A stretch of DNA of 64,000 nt. Origin: Echinarachnius parma (lineage: Eukaryota > Echinodermata > Echinoidea > Clypeasteroida > Echinarachniidae). The notes under the pieces were generated by a model. It was not told where the DNA came from. It ran no database searches and saw only the letters and a list, made by a program, of their open reading frames with translations. Made by a program: the position numbers and the translations under genes. Where the stretch lies: the NCBI GenBank assembly GCA_037951105.1, contig JBAMJV010007414.1, forward strand, positions 85,526-149,525. Direction: 5' to 3'. Shown one piece after another: positions 23,768 to 36,342 of the stretch; position 1 is the stretch's first letter, and each line of letters begins with the position of its first letter.

Positions 23768-25414
23768 TTTAGAGGTATCACAAATTTACAGATCTACGCC
23801 ACTCCAGTGGATCATTGACCAACAATAAAATAAAGGGTTAAAGGAAGTTTGGCAATATCAGCAACTTCCCTTCTGGTAACAATGGGTATACACTTTGCTA
23901 ATTATTGCTGTGTGTGTAGTACAAACAGATAAAATGTTATTGCACTTTATCTGCTAGTACTGGGGCATGTAATGTTGAACTTACATCTATAATTAATTTT
24001 AAGTCATAATAATACTCAATATATTATAATGTTTGTTTTTTCTTGTCTGTTTTATGGTGGACCGGGGGCAACACGTGTCACTTGTGTCAATATTTCTCAA
24101 GTGATCATTATCTGTATGGTACGTCACTTTTTATATTAGATATTGTCTGTACAATGGGTAAACATCCCAGCTAGATGTCAAATAGTCTTTTATCAAATGC
24201 AAACAGCAAACTAGATACATTGCTACTACCATATGTGACCGGCTATAGAAAAAACCCTGCACTTGTCGGTAAAAATCAAAATGGAGATTTGTTTTATACC
24301 ATTAGAAAGGCCTCATCAAAAGCTTTCATTTGCTGCTTTGTTCTAACAAATTGGTCAATAATTGGCGAAGATATGATTGTATCAATTTTACAATCATAAG
24401 TCTTTTACACACATTATGTGAACTTAAATTGCCAATTTCTTCAAAATGTGAATTACCGACTGAAGTGCCTTGAAGGTCCTTTACAGTCAAACCTGTCTAA
24501 TAGTGTCGACCTGATATATATAGCAGCCAACCTGCTTATAGTGGCCACCAAATGTATGTGATCCCCGGCAGATAAAAGCTGTGTTATGTAACCTGTACAT
24601 ACATATATTTAGCCATAAAAAGTTACTAGATCCCTTTAAAGTGTTGACGAGATGCTTACATGTTATAATGTGTCAAGTGTTTTCTGCAAAGCTTATTGTG
24701 TTGTGTTTGGTTGAATTCCATGTGAAAGTACACAAAGCTTTAATTGGGCTTTTATAATGAGCATGATGTGATATGCCTTAGATATTGCACAAATATTTGT
24801 ATAATTTAATTTTTAATTAATATTGCCCCATGTATGCATATGAAAGAGATTTTATCATTTGAAGAAAGGTCCCGCTATATGCACAACATCACATTGCATG
24901 GAGGTCTCTTATCTACCGTGACCACTGTTACTATTTCCCCCTAGGTAGGTAATCACTATGTTTGACTAAATGTCTGTTATTTATCAAGTTAATTTTGACT
25001 AAAAAAACAACATTCTCACTCAGAAATGTGTATCCCTCATTTAGAAACTGGGTCAACATTTATAAACATCAATTGTCAAGTTGTTTTCAATATTTCTTTG
25101 GGTTTTCTGTACATTTCTGAGCCAGACATGGTTGGTTCGGGCTATCTATTTCCGGAGTAATCAGGATTTGTTTTGCAGGTAGCACATTTGCTTTTAATTA
25201 TCAGTGAGATAGATAATACAAAATTGATAAGATTCGCTGTTCAAATGCCATGCCAATGTTAAGGAGTATGTTTATCAGTTAATAATCAAATAAAATGGTA
25301 ACAATTACATACATTGTGAGTATCTTGTCATACAGTGCAGTAGGCAAGAACATGCCTGACATTGATTCAGATTCTATACTAAACCCCTATAAATGTTCTG
25401 CAAATCAAGCTTAA

Positions 25415-25884
25415 AGATGAATTCCAGTTTTGGGAAAGAAGCCGAATACATAATATATTGATCATTATTATTGAATAAGTATTGAAATAGGGCTTGTGTG
25501 GTAAAATCAGAACCTAAGCATCGTTAAATACAGAAATATCGGAAGAAATCCAATATCCGCCTGTGAAATTTATAAATCCACCGCCAGTTCGGACCTGTCC
25601 ACGCCGCTAGCGCTGGGGGAGATATCGACAAGCCCGTATATAGCGAACACCTCGTGTACTCGCACGTGGCCATTGTACGTAGCGTATGGGCGATTCCGAG
25701 TTGGCGATCTCTATCTGCAGCAGATCAAGTTATAATTTTGCAAATATATCAATTAGTAGGCGGTTTCTTGGCCAAATTTGGATAATCCTATATTAGTACA
25801 ATTATATTCTTTCACATTATTGGTAATAAGAGCTTCCATTTCATTTTTTTGAGAGGGGGGCGTTTCCAAAACTGGCCTTTACCT
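25415..25884. mobile_element. TTAA-target MITE family 4
   Basis: 470 bp between TTAA 25411-25414 and 25885-25888. Ends are AGATGAATTCCAGTTTTGGG and CCAAAACTGGCCTTTACCT. A diverged copy at about 54217-54708 shares GAACCTAAGCATCGTTAAAT and AATTAGTAGGCGGTTTC. Confidence 0.85.
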
Positions 25885-25924
25885 TTAAGCATTCATATCT
25901 CTCTTAACCCTATATTATCTTACA

Positions 25925-26285
25925 TGAATTTGGTATCATTGAAAAGCCTGTTTATTCCCCTTTACATTGATTCCCCATTTGAAATGGTTATAATGCAATT
26001 ATGAAATATATGCATTACACCTGAATATGGGGCCAAGTCATATTGCAAAATGTATTGTTATTGCATAACAGTCTCAATATTATTCATAACACAGCCCATT
26101 TTCAGATGAATGGAGAATTCACACTGAAAATGATGTTATATTTTGCAACATTTCACTTTTGACATGGCTCCACATTCAGGTCTACTGAGCATTCCACAAT
26201 TCTATAATCATTACAAATGAAATGTACATGTATCAATGTAAAGGGGAATACACAGGCTTGTCAATTATATCAAATTCAGGTAGGA
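25925..26285. repeat. Long foldback (inverted) repeat
   Basis: Arms of roughly 150 bp: AAGCCTGTTTATTCCCCTTT on the left mirrors AAAGGGGAATACACAGGCTT on the right, and CCTGAATATGGGGCCA mirrors TGGCTCCACATTCAGG. Confidence 0.85.
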
Positions 26286-27273
26286 TCAATTAATAACGAT
26301 AGATATTAACACTAAAACTTAAATTGCAGAACTTTTTGATAGGTTTATTTTCTAATGCAGTATATAAGGATATCGGTTTTGCATTTATAAAACATTCTTT
26401 CAAATGTAGAGTACTTTTAAAAATTAGATCACACGCCCTGTTTTTATTCAAGAACTGATATTTGTCCCCATGAAAGAAGAATTAACTGTGCCCATCTAAT
26501 TTTTATTGGGGTTTCGTTCCATATAACAGTAATAAACCATTTATAAGTCACCCAACCAACTGTATAAAACCAACTGTTAATTGACTGGCTCAATTGAACC
26601 AGCTATAAAACAAAATGGTGGCATCTGATGGCAAAAACAGAAAACATTACATCTATGGATCTGTCCTGTACAATAGAATTTCAAATCCTTACAAAAAAGA
26701 AGGTATTATTATTATCAACTTTATCTCTATAGGGTTAGAATTGTATGTTTTCAGCTATCTTTACAAGGGTGAGCGTTCGACCCACAAATTATTTACTAAC
26801 AACTTGCCCAACTAATAATCTCGTCCCACCAATAATCACAGACATTTATTAAATGCAAAAAAAATGATGTTGAAAAGATACCATATTATACGTTGGGGAA
26901 AAGCAACAATGCCAAAAAGAAACATATGTTATAAAGTATTATTAAAAATGCATGAAGTTATGAGTAAACCAGGTAACACTAAATGGGAATTAAGAATTGA
27001 AAATATCTTGTAAGAGGTAGCCTGATACAGCCATGATACAATGATACAAATATTCAGAATAGAATAGAAAAGGAAATATGCATATATGAGAATTAGACTA
27101 CAAAGCAATAGTTTTTCCTCTTTCACTGTGAACTTTCAAATTTCTCCAAAGATGTACATAGTTTTATTGATATTCATTGTATGTTTAACTGAACTTGAAG
27201 ATGCATGCAGAAGGATGACAATACTTAAAAGTAAAGTTAATACAGTCGAACATAGATAGTTCCCACCTATTAA

Positions 27274-27661
27274 AGGGATCTAGTAACTTTGTTGAGATGT
27301 GCAAAAACTGATGAATGGTTGATGCAATGTATACTGTTGTTATCTCATATGTCCTCAGGGTATTGTGTGAAAATTTCAGGTCAAATGGACAATGTATGGC
27401 CAAGTAATGAGCGAAAATGCAAAGTGATATTGGGTGATATTCACCAACTCACTGCATTCACTTTGTACAGGGATGAAAATCTCGCCCGGAGATTTTCTTA
27501 TCTAAATACTTCAATCATACATATCTTTGTAATGAAAGGGAAATTTGAAAAACCGAAAGCTGTCCCATGATTTTATTGTTAATACGAATACAACAAGGTA
27601 TAAAGGAACCGCTAGAATTACAATTTTATTTTGAGGATTTGGACAATGTTACTAAGTCCCT
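27274..27661. mobile_element. TTAA-target MITE family 2, full copy
   Basis: 388 bp, AGGGATCTAGTAACTTTG to GGACAATGTTACTAAGTCCCT, flanked by TTAA (27270-27273, 27662-27665). A 53-kb copy keeps the left end. Confidence 0.9.
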
Positions 27662-28277
27662 TTAAAGGGAATGAGAATAGTGACCATCGTAGATAGGTGA
27701 CTTATATCTAGTCAGGTTCCATAACATACAAAATGCAATGCACAGGATCTCTTTAACCTGTTGCTTACAGGAACCGGGTTAGGGTGGACCAATCGGGCAA
27801 GCAGATTTTCAAACCGACATTGACAAAATTAGAAAAATCGTGTTTTATTCCGTGTAATGCTTCATCTACAATCACAGGTTTGATCAGGAAATGGTGATAT
27901 TTTGAATAGTAAAAACTTTAGGCTACTCAGGAGATAACATTTTTCAGGCCAGTAAATCTTTCTAGTATTGGGCTACCAGAAAAGGGGAAGAAATTATTAC
28001 ACTGGCCCGACCGGGCAACCGACACAAAAAGTAAGTGTGGAGCCCTGCTATGGGGATTTCAGAATCTCGTAGTGAATGGGTTTACTGGCCAGGATGGCTG
28101 CTATAGGTGGCATCTAAACATGTTGGACAGTGTGTATTCATTTTTATTTTTTTACATCTCGTAGGCAAGCTTTTATCTCAGATTTTTCTGTGGTACCATG
28201 AATATCCTGACACCTTTATTTGCCAATTTGAGAAGATTTGTTCATTTCAATAAGGATTGGAGCCTGAACTATCTAAT

Positions 28278-28342
28278 ATTGTCCGATATATTTCTGTAGA
28301 GAAATATATCGGACAATCTCCTCCTTTTGTTCAAAGGAGGAG
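28278..28342. repeat. Two adjacent perfect hairpins
   Basis: Stem one is 18 bp with a GTAG loop (28278-28295 with 28300-28317). Stem two is 10 bp with a TGTTC loop (28318-28327 with 28333-28342). They are directly abutted. The right half (GTTCAAAGGAGGAGATTGCC) recurs at about 28795. Confidence 0.85.
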
Positions 28343-28844
28343 ATTGCCCTTCACCAGATGGTATTCACTTAAATCTAGATGCATGAAGAAATATAAAGGG
28401 GGAGTATCTACAAAACTCAGGACTGTATTCTATGAGTATTTATCAGATAATCATCAAATCCTCAGATTGTTATGAAGAAGTTGAATGGAGAAAGTACAAA
28501 CTGGCATATTGACAACAATTTGATTCAGGTCTGACAGGCCCTAGAGTTGATTAATACATTGATACTGATAGTACTTTGTAAAGCTTTAATAACTTTATGG
28601 AAAATTTATGAGCGAAAATTTATAAAAAGAATTCTTTAGTTGATGACCTTTTGTCTCATCTGAATCCCTCCTGATGAAAAGAAATTCAGACAACAACAAT
28701 GACATCAACACCCATCAAAAGTATTTTGTTAACAATGACTTTAATAATTGTATGGAAAACGAGCAGAGGCATGGATTTTTGAAAGAATTCTTTTGTTCAA
28801 AGGAGGAGATTGCCCTTCATCTCATTCTCATCCATCCTGATTAA

Positions 28845-28917
28845 CCCCTTGACTCCGGGAACAGGGTGGGCTATGTTCAAAGTCTATGGGGATTTCAGAA
28901 TCTCAAAAGGGAAGGGG
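28845..28917. mobile_element. TTAA mini-MITE, inverted copy
   Basis: Same family as 17984-18055 in the other orientation; left flank TTAA (28841-28844), right flank TTGA. Confidence 0.75.
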
Positions 28918-29594
28918 TTGAAAGAAATTCTGATAAAAACCACATCAACACTCATCAAAAGGTTCTTTTAGGTTCAACGCTTAACAATTTAAGTTTATGT
29001 GGTGTACGTGCGGTAAACTTTATTTAAAGACTGCTAGAAAAGGCTCAAGTAATCAAATGTAAGTCACATGGAGCAGAGCTTTCGGAACTAGCAAATCCGT
29101 TATCTAGGCAAAATTAACTTTAAATATGAAAGACGAAATTACCAGGAAAAGTATTATTTACACTGAATTGTATCAAAGGGAATAAAGTCCAGATACACAG
29201 CAATTGTGTTACAAATTGAAGAACATGTTCTTGAAATAGGAAAATCTTGCAGTTGACCAGAGTGACGGACACATATGTGCGGTAATATAAATCTTGACAA
29301 TGGCCATCATAAAAAACACATTATTGTCTATCTCTATTTTTTAATTAAATTATGCAAAAATGCAGATTATTTGGATAACTGGAAGCAAATAACGCTCATT
29401 TGAAAGACAAATTAAAAGTACTGTCACACAGAATTTTAATTTAAAAAACACTAATATTCATGCTACATTTAGTATTTCCGGTATTTGTCCTGATCTCATT
29501 TAGAGACTCCATCCGGATATATATCACAACATCCGTTTCAACTTGGGTATAATTAGAATTAATTAATCAGAACTTGATTTGACCTTGGTCTTAA
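28918..29594. other. Intron sequence, nothing recognised
   Basis: AT-rich, no supported gene, repeat or hairpin. Confidence 0.55.
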
Positions 29595-30141
29595 AGGGAT
29601 AGTTGAGTTCTGGTAAGGAGAGTACAGTTTTGGTGAAACTGAATTTTAGTAACCAAAACCTGCATCATTTCATTACAAACTAATATTTATAACTAGAAAG
29701 GAACACAAAATTACAAATGACGTAGTAAAGATCATGTTATCATTCAAAAAGAGCCGTCGTAAGAGGGCGCTCTCTAAACACATCGGTTTCAACCATTTTG
29801 AATAAAATATTGTGCATGTGATGTTTTGTTGAAATAGTGATTAGATAGAGAAATAACCAACAACTATTTAAATACCTATTTTGTAACTTTTTGAAAAGAG
29901 GAAGCATTTAAAAAAAAATTTAACGGCTGGTTCGAAATTCTCTAATAAACCTGGGGCCCCAGCTTTATTACAAATTGTTATATTTATGGATATTTCAGCC
30001 GTCTCTGAACCGATTTTGATCAAACAAAGATGATTTTATTATTTAAATATTATGCTCTTTCAAATTTTATACTCAGTTTTTAATTACCTCACAAAAAAAT
30101 AAGTAGTCTAGCGCCCTCTCTACCAAAACTCAACTATCCCT
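29595..30141. mobile_element. TTAA-target MITE family 1, copy 2 (inverted)
   Basis: 547 bp, AGGGATAGTTGAGTTCTGG to CCAAAACTCAACTATCCCT, flanked by TTAA at 29591-29594 and 30142-30145. Reverse orientation relative to copy 1. Confidence 0.92.
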
Positions 30142-30145
30142 TTAA

Positions 30146-33100
30146 CTATTGTATATGATGAAGGAAACATAATCTGTAATATCAGTAATTGGACAAAGAA
30201 AGCATGCAACCAACTTGAGAAAAAAATACATGGGGGCTCTGCCCCCTCGGGACAAATTTTCCCATTGAAATGCCAAAAACAGCCCCTGAAAGGACTACAT
30301 ATTTGTGAGAAGCGCTTTATTTGAGGAAGTATTCCAAGATAATTCACAAGTCACGACACAAGTAAATAGCTTGAACTGGAGAGGAATCCTTTCAATAATA
30401 ACATACATCATCACTATTGACAGTCAATACAGGAATTAATTTTTTATTTTAGGGGGCTACTTTTCCAATCTGATGGATATCCAGACATTTTTCACATAAT
30501 ACCCTATAAAAGGTAATTTTAGGGGCTACGTACCGATTTCAGGAGGCTATTTTGAAAATTAGGGGGCAAAATCACCCTCAGCCTCTGTATATTTCCTAGC
30601 CTCTTGACAGTTGACTCTGATCCTAATGATCTGACTTAGGGAAACCTAATAGCAAGTCATTAAAATCTTCTGCATCAGTTTTTGTCAAACTATATCCAAT
30701 AGAAGTGAACAAAACACTGAAGGAAGCCCCCAAGGACCAAAAGACATACCTAATTACTGATTAGGTTAGTTTTACCTTGTGGCCTAAACCTTTCGATCGA
30801 TATATGACAATTAGAAGAATCCTTAATTTCAACAATTATTCTTGGACCTGAAATTGACCTTGTTGGTCAGAAGAATTAAAATAAGTGAGCCATTTAACAG
30901 CATAATATATTGCAAGCTCTTCTTTTAAAGCAACCGATACCCGGTCTACAAAAGCACCAACAGTATGTTTAGCATGCGGATGTGGATGGCATCCCGGTTA
31001 GATTCTACCCCCTCTCTCTCTCTCTGTTTGGAGTAGCATCCAGATAACGTCTGGGTGACTTTTAACCCATTCAGGACTGGTCCCCGACAATATTCAGGCT
31101 AGGATCAATGAAGAATACATGTTATAGCAAAAACAATCAGTCCTGGGCTGGGGAGTGTTGCAAAGAGTTACGATTAATCACAATTACAATCTGATTGGCT
31201 ATAATGAACATATTTTCTGATTTGCGCTTAATCGCACCTTTGCGATTGATTGCAACTCTTTATGCAACACCCCAGGTCCAGCCAGGGTAGTTTCTATACA
31301 TCGTCCTGAGCCTGTTGAGAGGGTTTCAGGGAAATCCCACCCAGGTCATAATCCTCAGTATGACCTACTGGACTGGTCATAGATATAAAGCACTTGTTCA
31401 AAACCAAAAACCTGGAAAATCCTGAACTTATCATTCCTTGTTTTTTGAAGTGTAATCACTCGGCCATTTACATGTCTGTAGCAAGTACTAAGCTGAGTAA
31501 AATCCCTATCTCACAATAAGACTTTAAAACTAACAGACCGAAAAATTATTTGATTTTATCCTTGCACAATTCAATCTTCTTAACACTAAATTTAAAACTG
31601 ATTCCAGAATCATGATATCGGCTACCAAAATCTTAGTCTGGTCAATAACCTTCGGGTATAAAGTGTGTTGCAAGCTGGCGGAAAAATAGTGGCAAGCTTA
31701 ATAGGCAATCTTTGCTGAGACGGTGTGCGCGCAACAGTTTTTAAGCATGGCATTAGCGTGAAGTTAGTGAACAGGTATATTTCGCAAGCTTAATTTCAGC
31801 AGAGATCGCTTTAAAAGCTAGCCGCAAGCTAGCTGCTAGATTGCAACACACTTTCTGTTGGGGGACTGAACCCAATATTCATAAATTCAAAGTTTTGTTA
31901 CCTTTCATCCTTTATCCTTTAATTATGGTATTTTCTTGCAAATTACAAAGAAATGAACACGCACATATCTCCCATATATGATAATAAATTAACAATAAAT
32001 ACTGACAAGTAAATCATGACCTACATGTATGTGTTACTACTTGGCTGAGACAACTTACAGTAACATTTGTATGCATGTCTACTCGTGAAAGGAATATAGA
32101 TTTGGCAAGGGAGGAAATTAACTCAAGACAGTGCCAACAAAGTTTTATAAAATTTGCTTTCTTTCAAGTAAATTTGTTTGAAGTAATTCCAATATGGCTG
32201 CATATACATATATACAAATAAATCAGTTCAAAATATCTAAAAATAACTGTAATTTGTGGTTTAGTTTGGGTTGTAATGAAGAGTACCAATGTTCAACCCC
32301 ATTTATTTCCTGAAAATTGTTCAAGACTTCAAATACAGTCCTGAGGAAAACTAAATGATGATATTTAAGTATGAATTGATAGTATGGTGAACAAAATCAT
32401 GTGTTCATTTTACAAGATTAAGGCAAAATCCAAGATTTGGGTTTTATGCAAAGCTTGTCCGACTTGAGTTACAATTGCTAGGACGTGGGGGTATGACTTC
32501 ACATGTCTCATCAATACCAATTACTGAACCATCATATTTCTGCTGTAAAAATAATTCATAATTTTCAGAATAATTTTGTATTATTGCTAAGCTTAAAAAT
32601 TGGAATGGCCAACCAGTCAAGGAGTTATCCAAAGAAAAAATGCAACACCACTGAAAATATAATGAAGATTGATCTCATGCCTGACTGAATAAACAATTTT
32701 ATATTTCATATAGGTTGGGGTCACTCAATTTTTTAGGCATTACAAATAAAACACTAATTCTATTTTCCAGAGCAGGCAAAATATATACATTGGGCCAAGT
32801 ACATTAAATAATTAAGCTAATAGCTAGCGCTAATAGCTAGTTAATTACTAAAGTATTAAATTGCATGCAATCAATACATTTTTAATATGTGTACACTTAT
32901 AGTATATGCTCTAATGGATGTAGCTATTCAAAATACAGAATGGAATTTTAAAAAACACATTTTTTTATAACTATTATTTTAATTCTAAGTAATGAACCTC
33001 AATATATAATCTCATTCATATAGTGGACCATGAACTATAAAGGTACTGCTTAAGTTAGACTCAAGGGTTACAAAAAGTGGTCCTAGTATGTATGTACTGA

Positions 33101-33171
33101 TCTGTCTGATTTCTTATACAGTCTAGTCAAACCTGCCTAATAAACAAATACCACCAGTCTTTACAGACAAA
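30146..33171. other. Intron sequence, few repeats
   Basis: Holds the 31150-31273 MITE and a dispersed fragment (31070-31135) that matches 3700-3770 inverted. Otherwise nothing coding is seen. Confidence 0.55.
31150..31273. mobile_element. 'GTGTTGC..AAGAGTT' MITE, copy 1
   Basis: GGGGAGTGTTGCAAAGAGTT mirrored by AACTCTTTATGCAACACCCC. A longer copy is 33172-33348, and a decayed one lies at about 16840-16990. Confidence 0.85.
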
Positions 33172-33348
33172 GGGGGTGTTGCATAAAGAGTTTTGATTAA
33201 TCGCAAAGTTACGTTTGATCGCAAATATGTCGCAAGTCGGTAAATACGCGCATTGGAGCTAATCAGATTTGCGCATTTAGGTGCATTTTCTGACTTGCTA
33301 TTAAACGCAACTTTGCGATGAATCGCAACTCTTTATGCAACACCCCCC
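33172..33348. mobile_element. 'GTGTTGC..AAGAGTT' MITE, copy 2
   Basis: GGGGGTGTTGCATAAAGAGT mirrored by ACTCTTTATGCAACACCCCC, with GATTAATCGCAA / TTGCGATGAATC inside. Confidence 0.88.
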
Positions 33349-33460
33349 AATACTCAGATTCCCTTGAAACCATGCAGTTTGCATGTTAATGAACCTGTCT
33401 ATTGAGACTACCTAATCATAAAGACCACAAGTCTTTTTTGTCTTCCTTGGGTGGTCTTAA

Positions 33461-34872
33461 AGGGGACCACCAGGCAAAGAACAACACATAATTATAAGTT
33501 TTGGTACCCTTTTGTGATATCAAATATACTCCGCAAAAAAAGAAACTGGACACTTGTATAAGTTGAAATATTTTATATTAATGTACGATAAAGTGTACAT
33601 GATCATATATCAAATTAATGGGAATTTAGTCCTCTACATGCAGGGTATAAATTAAAGGTGTAATCGTTCATGCATGAAATGCCATAGTCAATTAACAATA
33701 GCAAGGTCTGTTTTCAAAAATAGCAAAACAATGGAGGACCACACCATTCGACTGAAATGATACTAAGCGTTTCATTTAAAACAAGGTGTGCTGGGCAAGT
33801 AAATTATGACATTATTCAACTTTATTGTTATGAACAAACTCTGGAAATACAAATTTGTCAATAAAACAAGGTCAGGTTATGAGAGCATTATCATACTGAT
33901 CTGTATTAGAGGCATGAAGCTTGTCTACTTCATGTGTCCCCTGCAATTTTAACCATATTTACCTAGAGAAATGTCATGTTAAAGACTGCCCAACTGTTTG
34001 ACCAAGGGTGACTTCAGGTTTTGAAGATCTTTGGACTACGGTAGAATTCTTGAGAAGAATTTATACCATTTTCATGCTGAAATAAGGGCACAAACTGTGG
34101 TTTTGACTAATAAAGCTTTGCCATGGAATTCCCCATTTTGTTACTTGTCGATGAAAATAACACCTATAACGTTCACAATTTGTCTTCACTTATACTCTTT
34201 ATTGAGATGAAGATAGAAAAGGTCACATTTGTAATGAAAAATTATGCCATCTCATGAATATAGCGTTTTGGATTATGCTTATCAACATTTATATGGTTGA
34301 GTGGATGTTCCATTTTTGCTATTTTTGAAAACAGACCTTGGTGTGGTTAATTGACCATGACTAGTCATGCATGAATGATTTCATTTGGATTTTATACGAA
34401 TATTGAAGAGGGTAGTTTTATCTTTAATTTGATATACAATATCATATATTTTATCGTTAATGAATATGAAATATTTGGTCTCATACAAGTGTCCAGTTTC
34501 TTTTTTTGCGGAGTATAGATACCCAACATTTTGCAAAGGGTTGTGTAATTCATAAACAATGCAATTCATTACCACCACTTACGGAACCACTATTATTTCC
34601 TGGTTCCGTACTCACCAAACATTTGCGAGTGCGCCAATTAGATATTCACGCATACGTTTGGAGACAATAGAATCCCGGACGATTCGTTCGCTCTGCACAA
34701 AGGTAGTCTTCGTGCATGCAGACCCATATACACATTGTGTAGTATGGTGATGCGTTCTTCCAATTATATTTTTTTCTTTTCTGGAAACATATTTTTCTGA
34801 ACTTGTTGATGGAATGGACTACTAAAGATGTTACCTTTCATTTATAAGAATGCTATTTGTGGGTGGTACCCT
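33461..34872. mobile_element. TTAA-target MITE family 5 with a nested mariner-like MITE
   Basis: AGGGGACCACCAGGCAAAG at the left, GTGGGTGGTACCCT at the right, TTAA at 33457-33460 and 34873-34876. It is interrupted by a TA-flanked element (33527-34515). A second copy near 55225-56075 has a different insertion at a different site. Confidence 0.8.
33527..34515. mobile_element. Tc1/mariner-like MITE, long inverted ends
   Basis: TACTCCGCAAAAAAAGAAAC extended to a 33-bp perfect inverted repeat, then patchy complementarity well into the interior. Flanked by TA (33525-33526, 34516-34517). No transposase. Confidence 0.92.
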
Positions 34873-34982
34873 TTAAAAGACAAGTCTGACTGATTCCTAA
34901 CAATGGAGTCAGTTCTAATTAGTAAAGTTTAATAGCATAATCTTTGACAAATTGACTCTAGATTTCTATATAACTTTGTACA

Positions 34983-35310
34983 GTAAAATAATGTAAGGAG
35001 GCTAAAGAGGCATTTGATGACACACGCAGTACCCCGGGGTACCGTTGTACCCCGGTATCCCGCGTTGTGTAGCGCCATCTTGCGTCCAACCGTACCGCAG
35101 CTATTGCGTTGTGCATGCAGTGCAGCGCGCGATTGTATGCACGCTATACCCACAGTACAGCCCTAAAAAATTAAATAAATAATTAAACAAAATGGCGGAT
35201 TTTCGTCTGGTACCCCAGGGTACCGTTTATGTCATCATTTTCTCAAGGATCTTTTGTCTCCTACAGGGCTCCAGAGAAATTGTATTATTAGCCTCCTTAT
35301 TTCACTTTAC
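34983..35310. mobile_element. Foldback MITE with GGTACC-rich core
   Basis: GTAAAATAATGTAAGGAGGC mirrored by GCCTCCTTATTTCACTTTAC; inner arms GTACCCCGGGGTACC and GGTACCCCAGGGTACC. Confidence 0.82.
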
Positions 35311-36078
35311 CATTAGAACTCCATCATGTGGACATCAAATACTTTGTGCAGATTATGTAGTCACTGTCTAGACACTTATATTATAGGTAACTCAGTTGTA
35401 TATTCATTTTAACATACAATAATAATGTTCCGTCTTTCGACGCTAATACATTATTCAAGGTTTAAATCGCATGTATAACACGTGATAGTGTATTCACGTT
35501 TGTACATTTAGTAAGGTTGCTTGATTTGCTTCTATTTGAGGTCACACATGGATGCATACTTTGTAGAAGTTTGCAGCAAGCTTTTTTATCTAAAAGTATA
35601 CAAAACATGTTGACAAAAGTTGTACATTGTATGTAGATAAAGCATGAAGGAATCCTATAGATTCATATTGTGTTCAATTCAGATTAGCTGTACAATGTTC
35701 ATGTGTGTCAGTTACAGGTAATGCATAGCTGCCAACATTTGGAATTTTAAATTAGTAACATTTTTAAGCAAAACTGAACATCATGTGCGCGAAGCGCACA
35801 TCACGAGCGCGAAGACCCTTTAGCCGGGGTCTAGGGCTAGCTTTAGGGCCCTGGAGCGTCGAGCGTGAAGCGCAGAGTCCATTGCGGCCGGCGTCCATGG
35901 CCCTATTTTTCATCATTTTTGCACAATTACTAGGTATGATTTGGTCAGATTTACGTTTAAACGTTGTCTCTATACGTTTAAGAACGTGAAAACGAAAAAA
36001 AAATCGATTGATGCCTTCACATTGTTGGCATTTTGCAAAATTTCAATTTACCAAAATGTGATTCAGGGGCAAATACTA
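35311..36078. other. Intron sequence with a GCGCGAAGCGC motif
   Basis: GTGCGCGAAGCGCACATCAC (35783) starts a GC-rich patch to about 35900 of unknown nature; the rest is unremarkable. Confidence 0.5.
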
Positions 36079-36082
36079 TTAA

Positions 36083-36338
36083 CTCTTTACCCGCCGTATT
36101 CGACTATATAGTTACACACAGCGGAGCTCTTCGTTCGACTTTAGTCACAAACATAGCGGGCATTGTGTGCATGCGCGCCACACAATATACGATGCGTGTG
36201 GCGCACGCGTGCGTGCGTGATGTTGCGTGCATGATGTGCGACCGTAATGCTAGCCGCCTAGGGTGTCGGCGCCAGAGTATGGGTACACTGTTGAAATAAT
36301 CTGGCCACGTGGGATCTACTGCACGGCGCAAAAAAGTG
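36083..36338. mobile_element. TTAA-flanked element with CTCTTT/..AAAGTG ends
   Basis: 256 bp, CTCTTTACCCGCCG... to ...CACGGCGCAAAAAAGTG, TTAA on both sides (36079-36082, 36339-36342). GC- and CpG-richer than its surroundings. Confidence 0.65.
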
Positions 36339-36342
36339 TTAA

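Larger units (their letters stand above)
23177..24775. repeat. Segmental duplication, copy B
   Basis: Collinear with copy A but lacking four of its insertions (empty sites near 23312, 23838-23841, 24303 and 24636-24639). It carries two of its own: 23363-23497 and 23553-23767. Confidence 0.9.

Noticed and set aside
28278-28317. microRNA precursor
   Set aside because: The stem is only 18 bp with a 4-base loop, shorter than a metazoan pre-miRNA hairpin.
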